A stretch of 64,000 bases of DNA from Aphanomyces cochlioides. Its lineage: Eukaryota > Oomycota > Saprolegniomycetes > Saprolegniales > Verrucalvaceae. Below the pieces are notes generated by a model, which saw nothing but the letters and a program-made list of their open reading frames with translations, did not search any database and had not been told where the DNA came from. Location: contig JAHQRK010000007.1 of NCBI GenBank assembly GCA_019828595.1, positions 744,001 through 808,000 of the forward strand. The letters run 5' to 3'. A program made the translations under genes and the position numbers. Shown here piece by piece: positions 22,564-33,268 of this stretch. The first letter of the stretch is position 1. Each line of letters starts with the position of its first letter.

Positions 22564-22813
22564 GAGAGTTTTCGGATTAACCCAATATTGACTTTGACTT
22601 AAGCAAAGTCCTATTTAGAAAATGTCAATTTTCGGACAATCTTGTCTTGAGATTAGGAAAGTTCCTAGTTGTACTAAGTCAATACAGAGTTCGACTTAAA
22701 GGCCCGCTAAGTCAATCTGATCACGACTTAAGATCCGAATCTCGACTTATGTATTTCTACAGGATAATTAGTTTTTAGAGGAAAATGTCGATCTAAAGTC
22801 AACTTTTGGGTCT
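22564..22813. repeat. TA-flanked MITE, copy 1 (right end missing)
   Basis: Starts with TA then GAGAGTTTTCGG and follows 53844-54088 closely to CTTTTGGGTCT. The terminal CCGAAAACTCTC of the complete copy is absent. Contains many copies of CGACTTA/TAAGTC. Confidence 0.75.
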
Positions 22814-22911
22814 ATAAATAGCCGTCTATTTTTAGACATTGCTTAAAAGTTTGGAAACAAATTTGACTGATAAAAAGGAACACGCACCGACCACATGAGC
22901 CTTTGCCACCC

Positions 22912-23772
22912 ATGTCGTATGCCCATGGCTTACTCCATCAGACAGAACCACCTTATCACCTTCATGGTTCTACACCGGAGTATTTACCAGCGCTGGTGGA
23001 TGCGCTATTGTCTTTTGCTGCAAGGTAGAGACGAATGATCGGTGCTGTGTGGTGTTCTCGTGATGGTTTATGGTTTTCCACCATGGACGACTCGGTGTCA
23101 AACGCATTCTGAGCATTCGTGACGCCATCTCGATCTCTGTCGTTTGTCTGGATGTTTACTTGACACTTCGATTTCGGACAGTCGAGTGGCACGCCAAATT
23201 ACATTTGCAACACGATGGCAGACTCGGTCGTCTCGATGTCACTGGCGCAGACGACAACGCGGCCAGGTCAAGCAGCGCCTCCAGCGAAGCGCTCGCATTG
23301 CATGTACTGCTCGAAGAAATTCCATCTTTTGAGAAAGAGACGGGCATGTTACTTGTGCTCCGATTCGTTCTGCATCGAATGCATTGGAATCTGGCAGCCC
23401 AAGGGCAAGAAGAACAACGAAGTGATCTGCAAGCCGTGCATTCAAATTCACACTCGACCGCAACCGCAAGAAAAGCCGTTTGATCGCCGCCGCGATTCCA
23501 ACACGAGTACATCTGAAACGCGCCGCCATTCCAGGACATCAGAAACACGCCAGGGAAGCAGCGAAGACGAATCGACTCTTGTCAAAGCCACCATGGCACT
23601 CTCTATCGACCAATGCACTCGTCCAGTGTTGAAACCATCCAAGTCAGCCTTGGTTCTCTCTCCTCGACAGCTCATGGCAGTGGAATCTAAGAAGGACGAA
23701 GAACCGCGGCATCAATCGCTGCGCCCACCCATGTCCTGTCGAGCCCCCGTGATCTCGTGGAAAGCAAACTAA
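22912..23772 (+). CDS. FYVE-type zinc finger protein
   Basis: The main exon encodes a FYVE-like finger: CMYCSKKFHLLRKRRACYLC, then DSFCIECIGIW and VICKPC, giving eight metal-binding cysteines. The basic cluster is RKRRAC rather than the canonical RRHHCR, so phosphatidylinositol-3-phosphate binding is plausible but not certain. The rest is a low-complexity Ser/Arg-rich tail ending VISWKAN. Two upstream exons can be joined in frame: one starting MSYAHGLLHQTEPPYHL and a short one encoding IRDAISISV. The start at 22912 is therefore a model; the safe minimum is the ATG at 23215. FYVE proteins are greatly expanded in oomycetes. Endosomal localisation is inferred. Confidence 0.7.
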
Positions 23773-23796
23773 ATGTCCTTGTGGTTGTTATCGTAT

Positions 23797-24180
23797 TCAA
23801 TGTGATGTTTTTTTGGCTGGTCCTTTGCTAGCACTACGCTTTCGCTTGGAAAGGCCGCTGTGTACTTGAAGTACGCTAGCAGTTCTTGTGGTCACAAAGC
23901 ATCGCGAGTGCATTGGTACTGCAGTTGGAGTCACCCATTCATTCCCAATGATGTGCAATGTTTGAGTGCCATCGATCTGCGAGAGTGCATGGGATGAAGG
24001 CGCCGATACAACGACCAATGCAGGAAGCGTAACGTGGTTGCATCTCAATTGAGAACGTTAGCAGCACAAGAGCCAGGGAATACCGTACAGTACTGATGTT
24101 GTGAAGTTTTCGATCAATGGACTGGAAATGAATGAAAGCCCCAATCAACGTCCGTCACTCCATGATTCATCCAAAGTACT
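23797..24180 (-). CDS. Hypothetical protein, 3' exon(s)
   Basis: An open frame on the minus strand ends 25 bp from the FYVE gene, in convergent orientation. It encodes CNHVTLPALVVVSAPSSHAL and SKRKRSASKGPAKKTSH at the end, a basic tail that could be a nuclear signal. A GT-AG intron (about 24050-24090) would join it to an upstream exon, but the start is not clear. No family was recognised. Confidence 0.35.
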
Positions 24181-24189
24181 TTCGCCCGC

Positions 24190-25198
24190 CTAGCTTTGTT
24201 ATCCTCGGAGTGTATTTTTCCGACTGCAAAATACAATAACAGTGTTGGCGTTGTAGTTCCCTCTCCAACTTTCGCTCCTTTGTCCAGAAGTCAATTGGAG
24301 TTGTGTTGACATTTTCTATAAAATTTATGCTATTTATAAAAATACACTTTGGGTAAAACCCTACTGGAAGATTTGATTGGATGAAATATTGAATTAAACA
24401 TGTTTTAATTGGCCAGTCTTTATCCTCTTATCCTCTTATCCACAATACCAGTGCATGTAAACTCGACAACAGTTCGATCATTTTGGCGTCGTGGGTTACG
24501 ACTAACACCATGGAAGTTCTAGTTCATCAGGCGTTGGCATTGGAATTGAAGTGTTTCAAATACTGCTTGCCGAGTGATTCAAGCTAGTCCAAGTCGATGA
24601 TGGTGGATTCAACTCAAAGTTCCCACCATGACCCTTCCAAGAGAATTGAAACCAAACACCCAAAGACGTGTTCATAGATTCACAAGTACGCTCTCATGCA
24701 ATAGTCAGTCTTATCGTTTGCACTTGGATGGTGGTTCCCCCTACGCAGTTCAGTCTTAAAATCGACAAATGCTCCCCCGCATAACTTGATTGTCTCCTTC
24801 CTTTGTATAATTTCGGTGTACTTCGTGTGATGAAGAATGTCCATTCCACGGAAACTATCAAAAGAGAGTGCAGAAAAGACGATGGAAGAGCCTCCATGTG
24901 AATTTAAGAGGGGGACAACCTACATAAGGAATTCTCGTTCTCTTGATTTCATTGCAAAGTGTAACTTTGACAAATTGTGTTTGGCTGCTTTTACATGCCA
25001 CAGAGAGTTATGACGTAGTATGACGTCAAAAGAGATACGTGGAGATATCCCTGAAAGGCTAGAGTCCAGAATGCTAAATGAACAGTACAAGCAAGAAGCT
25101 GATGAAATCAATAGTATCGTTTGAAATATCACGCTGGTGACATGAGAGAACTGAAATTTATCCTTCGATAACGAATATCGTCCTTGCAATGAGAAGAT
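24190..25198. other. Intergenic
   Basis: About 1 kb with no recognisable gene or repeat. Short open frames here look random. It separates the FYVE/hypothetical pair from the GT32 cluster. Confidence 0.4.
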
Positions 25199-26152
25199 CT
25201 AGGCTGGACGCCGCCACGATCCTTCGAAATGATGGAAAAGCAAACACTGGGGCTGTTTTGCACATCCACCACCCGTGTAGGATCTCCCAACGATGCAAAC
25301 TTCCTTGTGCTGCTTTCGTATCCGCAGAACGTTAGTTGTGTTTGACTGAAGAGTGCCTCCATTGCGCGAGGTTTCAACTAGGTAGTGGGGACGACTAAAA
25401 TTGCCATACTGCTGCACAAAGTCCGTGATGGGACCGCTGCCTGCAACTTCTTGGACTGACACGCCTTTATCAAGTGGTGCCATGGACTTGTACTTGGCCA
25501 CAATATAATCCAACATTTCACCGAAGAATTGCGATCGCGGACGTCGAGCATACATGGCCCAGTTTTGGATTTGGCCTTTGCGCACGAACCTCTTGAGGCA
25601 CTCATCGGTATCACAACTAGCTTCAATCCCAAGAACAACATCGCAAGACGCGAGGGGAGTATCGACACCAGTCCAATCTTGAGGGAACGTCTTGAGTGCC
25701 TCGACATCCAAGTCCACCACGACGCCACCAAGGTAGTAGACGGCTAAGAGTTTGAGCATGTCGGCTTGGAGAATCGGAAGAAAGGCCAATTCATGGAACA
25801 TCCGTGCTTCCGCTGTGTTGAGTAGACCAAGGAATGGATGGTTCGTTCTGAGGAATTCAATCGGGCATGTCGGGTCGGCAAAGCGAATCCATGACTGGAG
25901 CGTGGGGAACTGGTTGTAGTTGTACTTCGATCCTGCAAAGACAAACTGGACGCGACAGACTTCGTCGTAGGCCGATTCTTGTCGATGGTAGTAGTTGTGC
26001 GAGCCTGTCGAAAAGTACGAAACCTTGTCATGGACCAAGGCCATGTGCTGATGGACCACCGAGTTGATATTCGCGACATCGAAATAGCCCGCAGCGAGAA
26101 ACAGGACGGCAACGAAGACAACGAGGAACCGATACGAGAATATCCAGTCCAT
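25199..26152 (-). CDS. GT32 family glycosyltransferase 1
   Basis: A 317-aa single-exon protein. Residues 8-22 (FLVVFVAVLFLAAGY) are a signal-anchor, giving a type II Golgi-like topology. The catalytic core has FPTLQSWIRFADPTC, ILQADMLKLLAVYYLGG and VVVDLDVEAL, where D-L-D is the DXD metal/sugar-nucleotide motif of the DXD-containing glycosyltransferase family (OCH1-like). Conserved Cys pairs (CDTDEC, CRVQF) may form disulfides. The family transfers mannose, galactose or other sugars; donor and acceptor are unknown. It is the rightmost-reading member of a four-gene cluster in one orientation. Confidence 0.85.
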   Translation of the reverse strand: MDWIFSYRFLVVFVAVLFLAAGYFDVANINSVVHQHMALVHDKVSYFSTGSHNYYHRQESAYDEVCRVQFVFAGSKYNYNQFPTLQSWIRFADPTCPIEFLRTNHPFLGLLNTAEARMFHELAFLPILQADMLKLLAVYYLGGVVVDLDVEALKTFPQDWTGVDTPLASCDVVLGIEASCDTDECLKRFVRKGQIQNWAMYARRPRSQFFGEMLDYIVAKYKSMAPLDKGVSVQEVAGSGPITDFVQQYGNFSRPHYLVETSRNGGTLQSNTTNVLRIRKQHKEVCIVGRSYTGGGCAKQPQCLLFHHFEGSWRRPA

Positions 26153-26909
26153 GGGCGTTGCACGATGCTTTTCGAAAGTGATCTCCGAGTCACATGATAC
26201 AAAAAATTGCGCCCTTGATAATCAAGTCTGGCTCCCGCAGCTGGTGGACATCATTCAGCGTGGCAGACGCATCCAACACCATTGCGAACAAGATCGTGGA
26301 GTAACAGTGAATGAGTCAAATTACGAGTTTTGCTTGCCATCATGATTTCACAGGTCTGATGAAGCGTTCAAGGTTTTGCTGCTTCACGATGGACACATCG
26401 AGCTCAACCTGGGATGCAATTTCCTGTCAACTTGTACAGACAAGTAGCAATCCCGCATGTATAAAATTTATACATGCGAGATTGCTTTGGAGTTCCCATT
26501 TAATGGGAACTCCAAATCAGGGGGATGGGGCAAACTATCGTAGTGCCAGAGAGCCTCCAAGGTGAGTAGACCTTTGGCAATGAGTACGTCAGGTATACTA
26601 CGTAGTACATATCCATAACGAGCACCCTAGGATTGCCGTTGGGTGCATGAATAAACCCATGTCCAACTTGAGACAAATGCTGAGATCAGGGCTGAAAACG
26701 ATAACGTTATTGCTTCGAGCTGATGACCATGATGACGATATTTCAGCAATTGTTGGTCATATTATGTGAATTGATGTATGTTTCGAGTGCTACAGTGTAT
26801 TGCACGGATGTCGCCAGCCTTTCAATTGTGATGTCTCCTTAATCCTGTATGCTCAAATAGAGAGAAGAACGAAGTTGAAAATGATTGCCTTGGCATTTGT
26901 CATCTAGCC
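26153..26909. other. Intergenic with twin hairpins
   Basis: No coding sequence recognised between GT32 gene 1 and the broken GT32 gene. Two adjacent perfect or near-perfect hairpins lie in the middle (see 26447-26516). Confidence 0.5.
26447..26516. repeat. Two back-to-back hairpins
   Basis: 26447-26485 is a 19-bp stem with one mismatch around a single base (arms GCAATCCCGCATGTATAAA and its partner). 26486-26516 is a perfect 15-bp stem (TTTGGAGTTCCCATT and its complement) around one base. There is no spacer between them and no T-run after them. Confidence 0.75.
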
Positions 26910-27728
26910 TCAATGCCATGATCCTTCGAAGAGATGTGAAACCAAACACTCGGTCTGACCTTTGCAGCCACGTCCGGTGTACCGAGACCCGACGATGCAT
27001 ACTTCCTCGTTGTGCTTTTGAATGCGCAGAATACTTGACGGATCCGATTCAAGGGGGGATGCCTGGATGTGATAATGAGGATGACTAAAATTGCCCTAAC
27101 TCTGGATGAAGTCTGTGATGGGACCACTGCCTGCCACCTCTTGGACTAGTGTGTCTTCGTTAAGTGGCGTCATCGCATGGTACTTGGCCACGATGAATTC
27201 CAACAGTTCTCCCAAGAAATGAGATCGAGGGCGTCGTGCAAACATGGCCCAATTTTGGACTTGACCTTTGCGAACAAAGTGCTTCACACAACCATCGTCG
27301 TAGCAATCGGATTCAATGCCAACGACAACATCACAAGATGCAATGGGAGCTTCGATACCAGTCCACCCTTGAGGAAATGGTTTGAGTGCTTGCACATCCA
27401 AGTCCACGACGAGGCCACCAAGGTAGTAAAGAGCAAACAATTTGAGCATATCAGCCTGGAGAATCGGACGAAAGGCCGAGTCGTAGAACATTCGAGTTTC
27501 GAATGTTGTGAGCTGGGCTAGAAATGGATGGTTTGCTCGGAGGAATTCAATGCGGCAGGTCTTGTCCACATATTGAAACCATGACTTGAGCGTGGGAAAG
27601 TGTCTGTAGTTGTATTTGGTCCCGGCAAATACAAACTGAACTCAACAAGGTTGGTCCCTCACAAGTGCTCCTGCCGGAGCAACATCTTGGGAGGCTTGGG
27701 GTGGGGTAAAGGCTGTGTGATGCGTCGG
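26910..27728 (-). pseudogene. GT32 glycosyltransferase 2, C-terminal part (dead)
   Basis: Encodes most of a GT32 protein: VQFVFAGTKYNYRHFPTL, ILQADMLKLFALYYLGG, VVDLDVQAL with the DXD motif, and FEGSWH at the end. Two nonsense codons are visible against the paralogues. One lies just before VQFVF, where the others have Cys-Arg. The other follows DFIQS, where the others have Tyr-Gly. The N-terminal exon is cut off by the LTR retrotransposon that starts at 27729. The rest is at 33144-33268 beyond the element. Confidence 0.85.
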
Positions 27729-27963
27729 TGTTCTGCTGTGCAGAGGCAATCGGGTCTCACGTGAGATCAACCCGATTGCTATGAAGTTGTGCAGTTGACC
27801 TAGTACTTTAGGATCGCACTTAAGTAGTCCTCTAGTGGTTTGCCACGTGGCATGGATCGGTAGTTGTTAACTCTAACGTTAGTTATTAATAACAGTGTTG
27901 ATTTTGCTGCCTTGACGAAGGTTCCCGTGGCCGAAAGCCAAGAACAAGCGGGAGACAAAACAA
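27729..27963 (+). repeat. 5' LTR
   Basis: 235 bp, TG...CA bounded. Compared with the 3' LTR it has a 5-nt CTTTA-like insertion, lacks 3 nt near GCTATG and lacks the 28-nt CTCTTTCGAGTAGTTTTCGG insertion. No obvious tRNA primer-binding site follows it; the next bases are AAGATATCTAG. Confidence 0.9.
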
Positions 27964-27974
27964 AGATATCTAGT

Positions 27975-28212
27975 TATTGTTGATTTGATACGAATTTCCA
28001 GACCCCAATCACGCCGGCGGATCGATTCACCAATCGACGCCATTGGCTAATAAATATTTTGGGCGATTGTGATTGGCTGAATAAAATTTTAAAGAAAGTA
28101 CTGTTCAAAGTACTGTTCTAATTTTCATTCATCCAATGTATTGGCGCGATTGGAGATTGTTACAAAAAACGAATCCAAATTGGGAAATTTCTAGCGAATC
28201 CACAATACTGTT
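27975..28212 (+). repeat. Dispersed repeat R1 inside the retrotransposon leader
   Basis: Nearly the whole stretch between the 5' LTR and the gag start matches, in reverse orientation, 50808-51055. It includes AATTTCCAGACCCC, CACGCCGGCGGATCGATTC, CCATTGGCTAATAAA and CTAGCGAATCCACAATAC. Either R1 was inserted in the leader, or R1 copies elsewhere derive from such leaders. Confidence 0.75.
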
Positions 28213-28223
28213 TAGCTAACACT

Positions 28224-29870
28224 GTGGAGATGAATCGCGACGATTCAGTGGAGAAGGCCTCACCGACCCGAGGTGATGAAAGATCGCGATCGCGAGAACG
28301 TGTTGACGAGCCACATGGACGTGCCAGCCGGCGCTTAGTGGATAACCCGTTCCGATCTCCAAGACGGAGACAGCCACGTCCGGTAGACGAGTGGTTGCCA
28401 CCACATGGGGGTGCATATGTGGCGCCAGCCGAGGAGACTCCAAGAACTGAAGCTGAGCCATCTGCTACCGGCAACGACCCGCCGGGTGCCCAAGATGATG
28501 TGGACATGGGCAGCGATAACGGCTATGGGCGTATGCCTCAGATATGGAATGCGCAAGCGATTCCCCAACCGCCGGTTTTCAAAGGATCCACGAAGACCGA
28601 GCGGCGCGCATTCATGCGCGAGTACCAGAAGTACGTTGAGCAGATTAATGCCTTGCAGTGTGTCGGGTCAAGACCCTTTGCTATGCCCGTGAGTGTCTGC
28701 ATGGACCAGTTCTCGAAGCGACGCATCGCTTTATTCGATTTCAATCGCGACCACAACGACATCACGGATGATGAATGGGTTGCCTGGTTCAAGGCTGCGT
28801 TTGAAGAAGATCCGCAGGATCTGGAAGTGCAGAAGAAGCGCCTGCAAGGAGCCATCCGATTTGATACAAGAATTCTGGATGCAGAGTCACGCGTGGGACG
28901 CATGCTTGACGATTTGATGCGCTCACTAGAGCATGACCACCAAGAGTGGGTGTTACACCAAAAAGGCAAAATGGTTGTAGACGTGATGTCCAAGGCCATC
29001 CGGCCAGAGTCTCTGAAGACAGCAGTGCTGAAACAGCTGCAGTTGCAACGCAACAAGGTGCTCAAGAGCGATGTCTTTTGCTTTGTGAACTGGCTGCGCA
29101 CGTTTGCGGCTGGCCATCAGTTGTATGTGGGACTCGATGAAGATCACCGGCTTCAAGCGAATGCCAAGAATGTTGACGGCCTGAAAGGCAAGAAGAGCGG
29201 TGATGGAAAAGGCGGTGCCACCAAAGAAAATGGAAAACCCGCTGTGAAGGCCGATGTGGCCAATCAGAAAGAAGGCGAACAGAAGCCCAAGAAAGGTTGC
29301 CTGAAGTGTGGAGACACTGGCCATCGTGTGGCGAAGTGTCCGAAAGTTGCGCCCGGCGAAGCGGAAGCGCTACTCGAAGCGCAAATGAAGAAATGGAAGG
29401 ACGGCATTAAAGCGCTGAAGTCTCAGTCGTCGCGGCAATCGACGGAGCACGGAGCGCTTGTGGAAGGAAAAGTCCGTGTGGACAACGTCCTACTCGATAC
29501 GGGTGCCGATGTGAACATGGTATCACTAGGAGTGATCAATGCGCTGGACACAGCCGGTGTCAAGGCTGACGAGATTACGCTCGAAGCGCCAAGGTTTGTT
29601 TATCCTTATGGCAACGACGCCAAGCCTTTGGCGATGACGCGCCGTGTGAAGTTCAACAGCTTGACGCTCGATACGGCCTGTGGTCCACTTGTTTTGAGAG
29701 GCTTTCAAGCCTGGATCGATGACGCGTCGCCTCTTGTGGAGCTTATTGTGAGCAGACCTGTCATGGAGATCCTTGGTTTCAATGTGGACGATCTCCTTGT
29801 TGGCGCGCGCCAAGAGAAGGCTGAATGGGATGTGTCAGCCGAAGCGAAGGTTGAGCCTACGGGATGTTAA
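28224..29870 (+). CDS. Retrotransposon Gag-protease polyprotein
   Basis: 548 aa without interruption. The N-terminal 100 residues are Arg/Pro-rich, followed by a helical capsid-like region with PPVFKGSTKTERRAFMREYQ. At about residue 355 a CCHC knuckle appears (CLKCGDTGHRVAKC). Near residue 420 a retropepsin domain starts with VLLDTGADVNMVSLG, the D-T-G triad. The stop overlaps the pol ATG by ATGTTAA (29864-29870), with pol in the -1 frame. Translation of pol may therefore need frameshifting or reinitiation. This frame is the best-preserved part of the element. Confidence 0.9.
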   Translation: MEMNRDDSVEKASPTRGDERSRSRERVDEPHGRASRRLVDNPFRSPRRRQPRPVDEWLPPHGGAYVAPAEETPRTEAEPSATGNDPPGAQDDVDMGSDNGYGRMPQIWNAQAIPQPPVFKGSTKTERRAFMREYQKYVEQINALQCVGSRPFAMPVSVCMDQFSKRRIALFDFNRDHNDITDDEWVAWFKAAFEEDPQDLEVQKKRLQGAIRFDTRILDAESRVGRMLDDLMRSLEHDHQEWVLHQKGKMVVDVMSKAIRPESLKTAVLKQLQLQRNKVLKSDVFCFVNWLRTFAAGHQLYVGLDEDHRLQANAKNVDGLKGKKSGDGKGGATKENGKPAVKADVANQKEGEQKPKKGCLKCGDTGHRVAKCPKVAPGEAEALLEAQMKKWKDGIKALKSQSSRQSTEHGALVEGKVRVDNVLLDTGADVNMVSLGVINALDTAGVKADEITLEAPRFVYPYGNDAKPLAMTRRVKFNSLTLDTACGPLVLRGFQAWIDDASPLVELIVSRPVMEILGFNVDDLLVGARQEKAEWDVSAEAKVEPTGC

Positions 29871-32800
29871 ACCTCAAGCGCCTCATGGCGGAGAGTACCG
29901 GCGCGCAAAGCCAAGCGGACGACCCAGACGACGGAATGGAGTGTGCTACACCCGAAGTAGAACGACCAATTCCTACCGAGGATGAAGAAGCTCGACGCGA
30001 AAAAAAGCAAGAAATTGTGCGCGACATTTTGCTGGCCAAGACGGCTGAAGCTAAGAGCCATGGACTCGAGCCTGCAGACGCAGAGCGGCTGGAGTTTGTC
30101 CTGCTAAAACACATCGATGTGTTTTGCGATGATTTGGGAAGAGACCCACCGGTCAAAGTCGAGCCACTGAAGGTCAGAACCAAGCCTGGTTCGACGCCGG
30201 TGAAGTGCAGCATGCGGCGATACCCGCCTTTGCACGTTGAATACATGCGTGAGCATTTGGCGGCATTAGAGGCATGTGGAATGGTGTATTTGAACAACCG
30301 AGCCACGTGGGCGGCCGCTCCAAGAATTGTTCCTAAGAAGGAAGCCGGCGCATTGCGCATGACAATTGATAGCAGACCTATCAATGCCTGCACCGAGCCG
30401 ATGCCTTGGCCAATGCCAAACCTGGACAGCGCAATGGTTTGCCTTGTTGGCACGACGGTTTACTTTACTTTGGACAGGACCAAAGGATATTGGCAGCTGC
30501 CGCTGCATACTGACAGTCAGATGTATTTCTCGTTCATGACGCCCTTTGGCGTCTACACACCCACGAGGGTGTTGATGGGCCAGACAGACGCGGTCGCGTA
30601 CTGCCAGTCGGTGGTACACCAAATGTTTGGCGAGCTTTTGTTTCGTGGCCTCCTGGCCTGGCTTGAGATTTGTTGGGGTCCGCCAAGACGGTGGACGAAT
30701 TGTTATCCTTGTTGGATGAAGTGCTAGCGATTTGCGCTGAGTTTGGACTCAAGTTGAATCCACGCAAGTGCCACTGCTTCCTACGACGGGCAGAATGGTG
30801 TGGAAAAATCATCTCGGCAGATGGCATCACGCACTCGCCCAAGCGAATTCAAGGATTGATCGAGTTGTCGCCGCCGACGACAGCTGCTGACTTGCAGCAA
30901 TTTGTTTGTGCTACGAACTAGATGCGATCCAGTATCCCTCAATACAACTAGCTGATCGACCCCCTTCGCCGTTTGTTAGACGTGGCGACGAAGGCAGCTG
31001 GCAGCAGCAAGAAGACAGCTCTGGCGAGAGTCGCATTGTCTGCGATAGGCTGGTCGCAAGACAATTTGAATTGTTTTGAAAGCGTGAAGCGCGCGCTGGC
31101 ACAAGTGGTGCCGCTCTCGCATCCGCGAGCTGATATGGAAGTCTGTTCACAGACGCAAGCGATTTGTTTTGGGTGCTGTTGCCACCCAAGTCCCTTTATC
31201 CGATCTGGATTTGCCTCTGGAAGAGCAAAGGCATGAGCCTCTGGCGTTTGTGAGTGGAAGTTTCACTGGCGCTAGTCAGCGCTGGCCGATTGTGGAGAAA
31301 GAAGCTTACGCGATGATGCAGTCGTGCAAGAATTTGGACTACTTGATAGTACGTCCTGGCGGATTCCGCCTGTTTACGGATCACCGCAACTTGGTTTACA
31401 TCTTTAACCCCCGTGGATCGAACGCCAACATGGCCAAATACCAAGCCGACAAGCTACAGCGATGGTCACTTGTCATGTCAACGTTGCCTTACTCTATTGA
31501 GTGCTTGCCAGGTGAAGCTAATGTTTGGGGCGAATTGTTAAGTCGTTGGGGATCAGTTCCAGTGGATAAACCTGTTACGCGTGTGCGCCGTCTGATTGAA
31601 GTGGTGTCACCACTACAACAAGTGGATTTCGAGTGGTCGACAGCCGCTACGATCAGCGAGATCCAACGATCAGCATTGAAAGGAGGAGAGACCACCCCTA
31701 CTGGTGTGTTTTGGGACGAAGACGTCGCCTTTTTTGTTGACCAAGATGGCCGAATATGGATCCCAGACAGTGCTGTCGATTTGCAGCAAAGGCTGTATGT
31801 TATAGCCCACCAAGGAACCAGCGGTCATCGCCGCATTGCCGCGACTATCAAGTCAGTGTCCGACAAGTTTGTATGGAAATCGTTGTCAAAGGATGTGGAA
31901 GCGTTTGTCCGTGCATGCTTGCATTGTTTGTGTATTGATGGTGAAATGGTACCGAGACCATTGGGCTCCGCCCTGCATGCTGAAATGCCCAACGAGCTCA
32001 TACACTTTGACTGGTTGGCAATGCCAAGAGCCAAGACTGGCATGAAAGATATTCTGGTTGTCAAGGACGACATGAGTGGTTTCGTACAGCTGTACGCATC
32101 TGAGACCGCCGATGCGGCTGCTACCGCTCAAGCCTTGATGGCATGGTTTACGACATTTGGTTGTGTTGACACATGGGTGTCTGATGGCGGATCGCACTTC
32201 AAATAATGAAGTTATTGAGAAGGTGCGAAAGATGGTTGGTGCACACCACCATATTACGACAGCTTATAGCCCTTGGGCTAATGGAACAGTCGAAGAGCAT
32301 ATCTTGAAGAATTACCAAGTGCTATGGATGTGTTATATCGCGACGTAGCAAAGCACAGTGAGAAACTACGGCAGCAAGCGCGTGGACGACGCAATCGGAA
32401 AGCGCAAGTCAAGTTTGCTGGATCCTCCGTTGGAGATTTTGTCTTGGTTGGGAGTGTTGTCCAGAAGCCGACCAAGTTGGCCTTGCACTGGCGAGGACCA
32501 TATCAAGTGACAAATGTCATTACCGACCATGTGATGGAGGTACAACAGTTGGTACCACCATATGAGATGTCTCTACACCACGCTTGTCGCTTGAAAATGT
32601 ACCATGAGGGTGGCCGAGATGTTACGGAAGATCTCAAGGCCCAAATTGCATTTGGAGATGGTGGGTTCCATGTGGAACGATTGGATGGTGCGCGTTGCGT
32701 TGACGGTCAGCACCAAGTGCTTGTGAAGTGGCTTGGCCTACAAGACGAGGAGTCGTCATGGGAACCAGCAATGAACTTGCTGGACGACATCCCCGTTGTG

Positions 32801-32875
32801 TATCGGAAGTGGGTTGATGCCAACAAGCGTGATGCCGACGTGGCTGTTTTGACCGATAGCCTACGTCTGCCTTAG
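29864..32875 (+). pseudogene. Retrotransposon pol: RT, RNase H, integrase, chromodomain (broken)
   Basis: Segments in order: reverse transcriptase (29864 to about 30920; IVPKKEAGALRMTIDSRPIN, FTLDRTKGYWQLPL), RNase H (FTDASDLFWGAVATQ), integrase zinc finger (HQGTSGHRR and CLHCL) and core (HFDWLAMPRAKTG), and a C-terminal chromodomain (QVLVKWLGLQDEESSWEP). Breaks seen: a 1-nt loss at about 30665 that destroys the RT active-site Asp pair, two in-frame stops near 30919-30955, a frame change near 31145 and further frame changes near 32203 and 32330. It cannot supply its own replication. Confidence 0.88.
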
Positions 32876-32883
32876 GAGGGAAG

Positions 32884-33143
32884 TGTTCTGCTGTGCAGAG
32901 ACAATCGGGTCTCACGTGAGATCAACCCGATTGCTATGTTGAAGTTGTGCAGTTGACCTAGTAGGATCGCACTTAAGTAGTCCTCTAGTGGTTTGCCACG
33001 TGGCATGGATCGGTAGTTGTTAACTCTAACGTTAGTTATTATAGGACCCCTCTTTCGAGTAGTTTTCGGATAACAGTGTTGATTTTGCTGCCTTGACGAA
33101 GGTTCCCGTGGCCGAAAGCCAAGAACAAGCGGGAGACAAAACA
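32884..33143 (+). repeat. 3' LTR
   Basis: 260 bp. It is like the 5' LTR but carries a 28-nt insertion at about 33041-33068 containing CTCTTTCGAGTAGTTTTCGG, which is one arm of the palindromic repeat at 35866-35925. Confidence 0.9.
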
Positions 33144-33268
33144 GTCGGCAGTGAGCTAAAATCGGAGAAATGGAAGAGCCCCAGGAAGAACAGCACAGCG
33201 ATCGAACAAATGCCAAGATCCCGATACGGCACTAGCGTTTCGATGTCATAGTCAATATCACCGTCCAT
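33144..33268 (-). pseudogene. GT32 glycosyltransferase 2, N-terminal part
   Basis: Starts MDGDIDYDIETLVPYRDLG and includes a signal-anchor (CSIAVLFFLGLFHF). The frame runs into the GTCGG target duplication. Removing the retrotransposon and one GTCGG restores a continuous frame with 27728 and below (to the first nonsense codon), so the insertion hit a gene of normal structure. It aligns with the start of GT32 gene 3. Confidence 0.85.

Larger units (their letters stand above)
27729..33143 (+). mobile_element. Ty3-type chromodomain LTR retrotransposon (decayed)
   Basis: The element is 5,415 bp. It is bounded by LTRs that start TGTTCTGCTGTGCAG and end GAGACAAAACA. A perfect 5-bp target duplication, GTCGG, lies at 27724-27728 and 33144-33148. 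A purine-rich tract (AGGAGGGAAG) precedes the 3' LTR. Gag-protease and pol frames are in the order PR-RT-RNase H-integrase-chromodomain, placing it among chromoviruses. The pol region is broken. The LTRs differ by several indels, so the insertion is not recent. It sits in a GT32 gene in opposite orientation. Confidence 0.92.
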
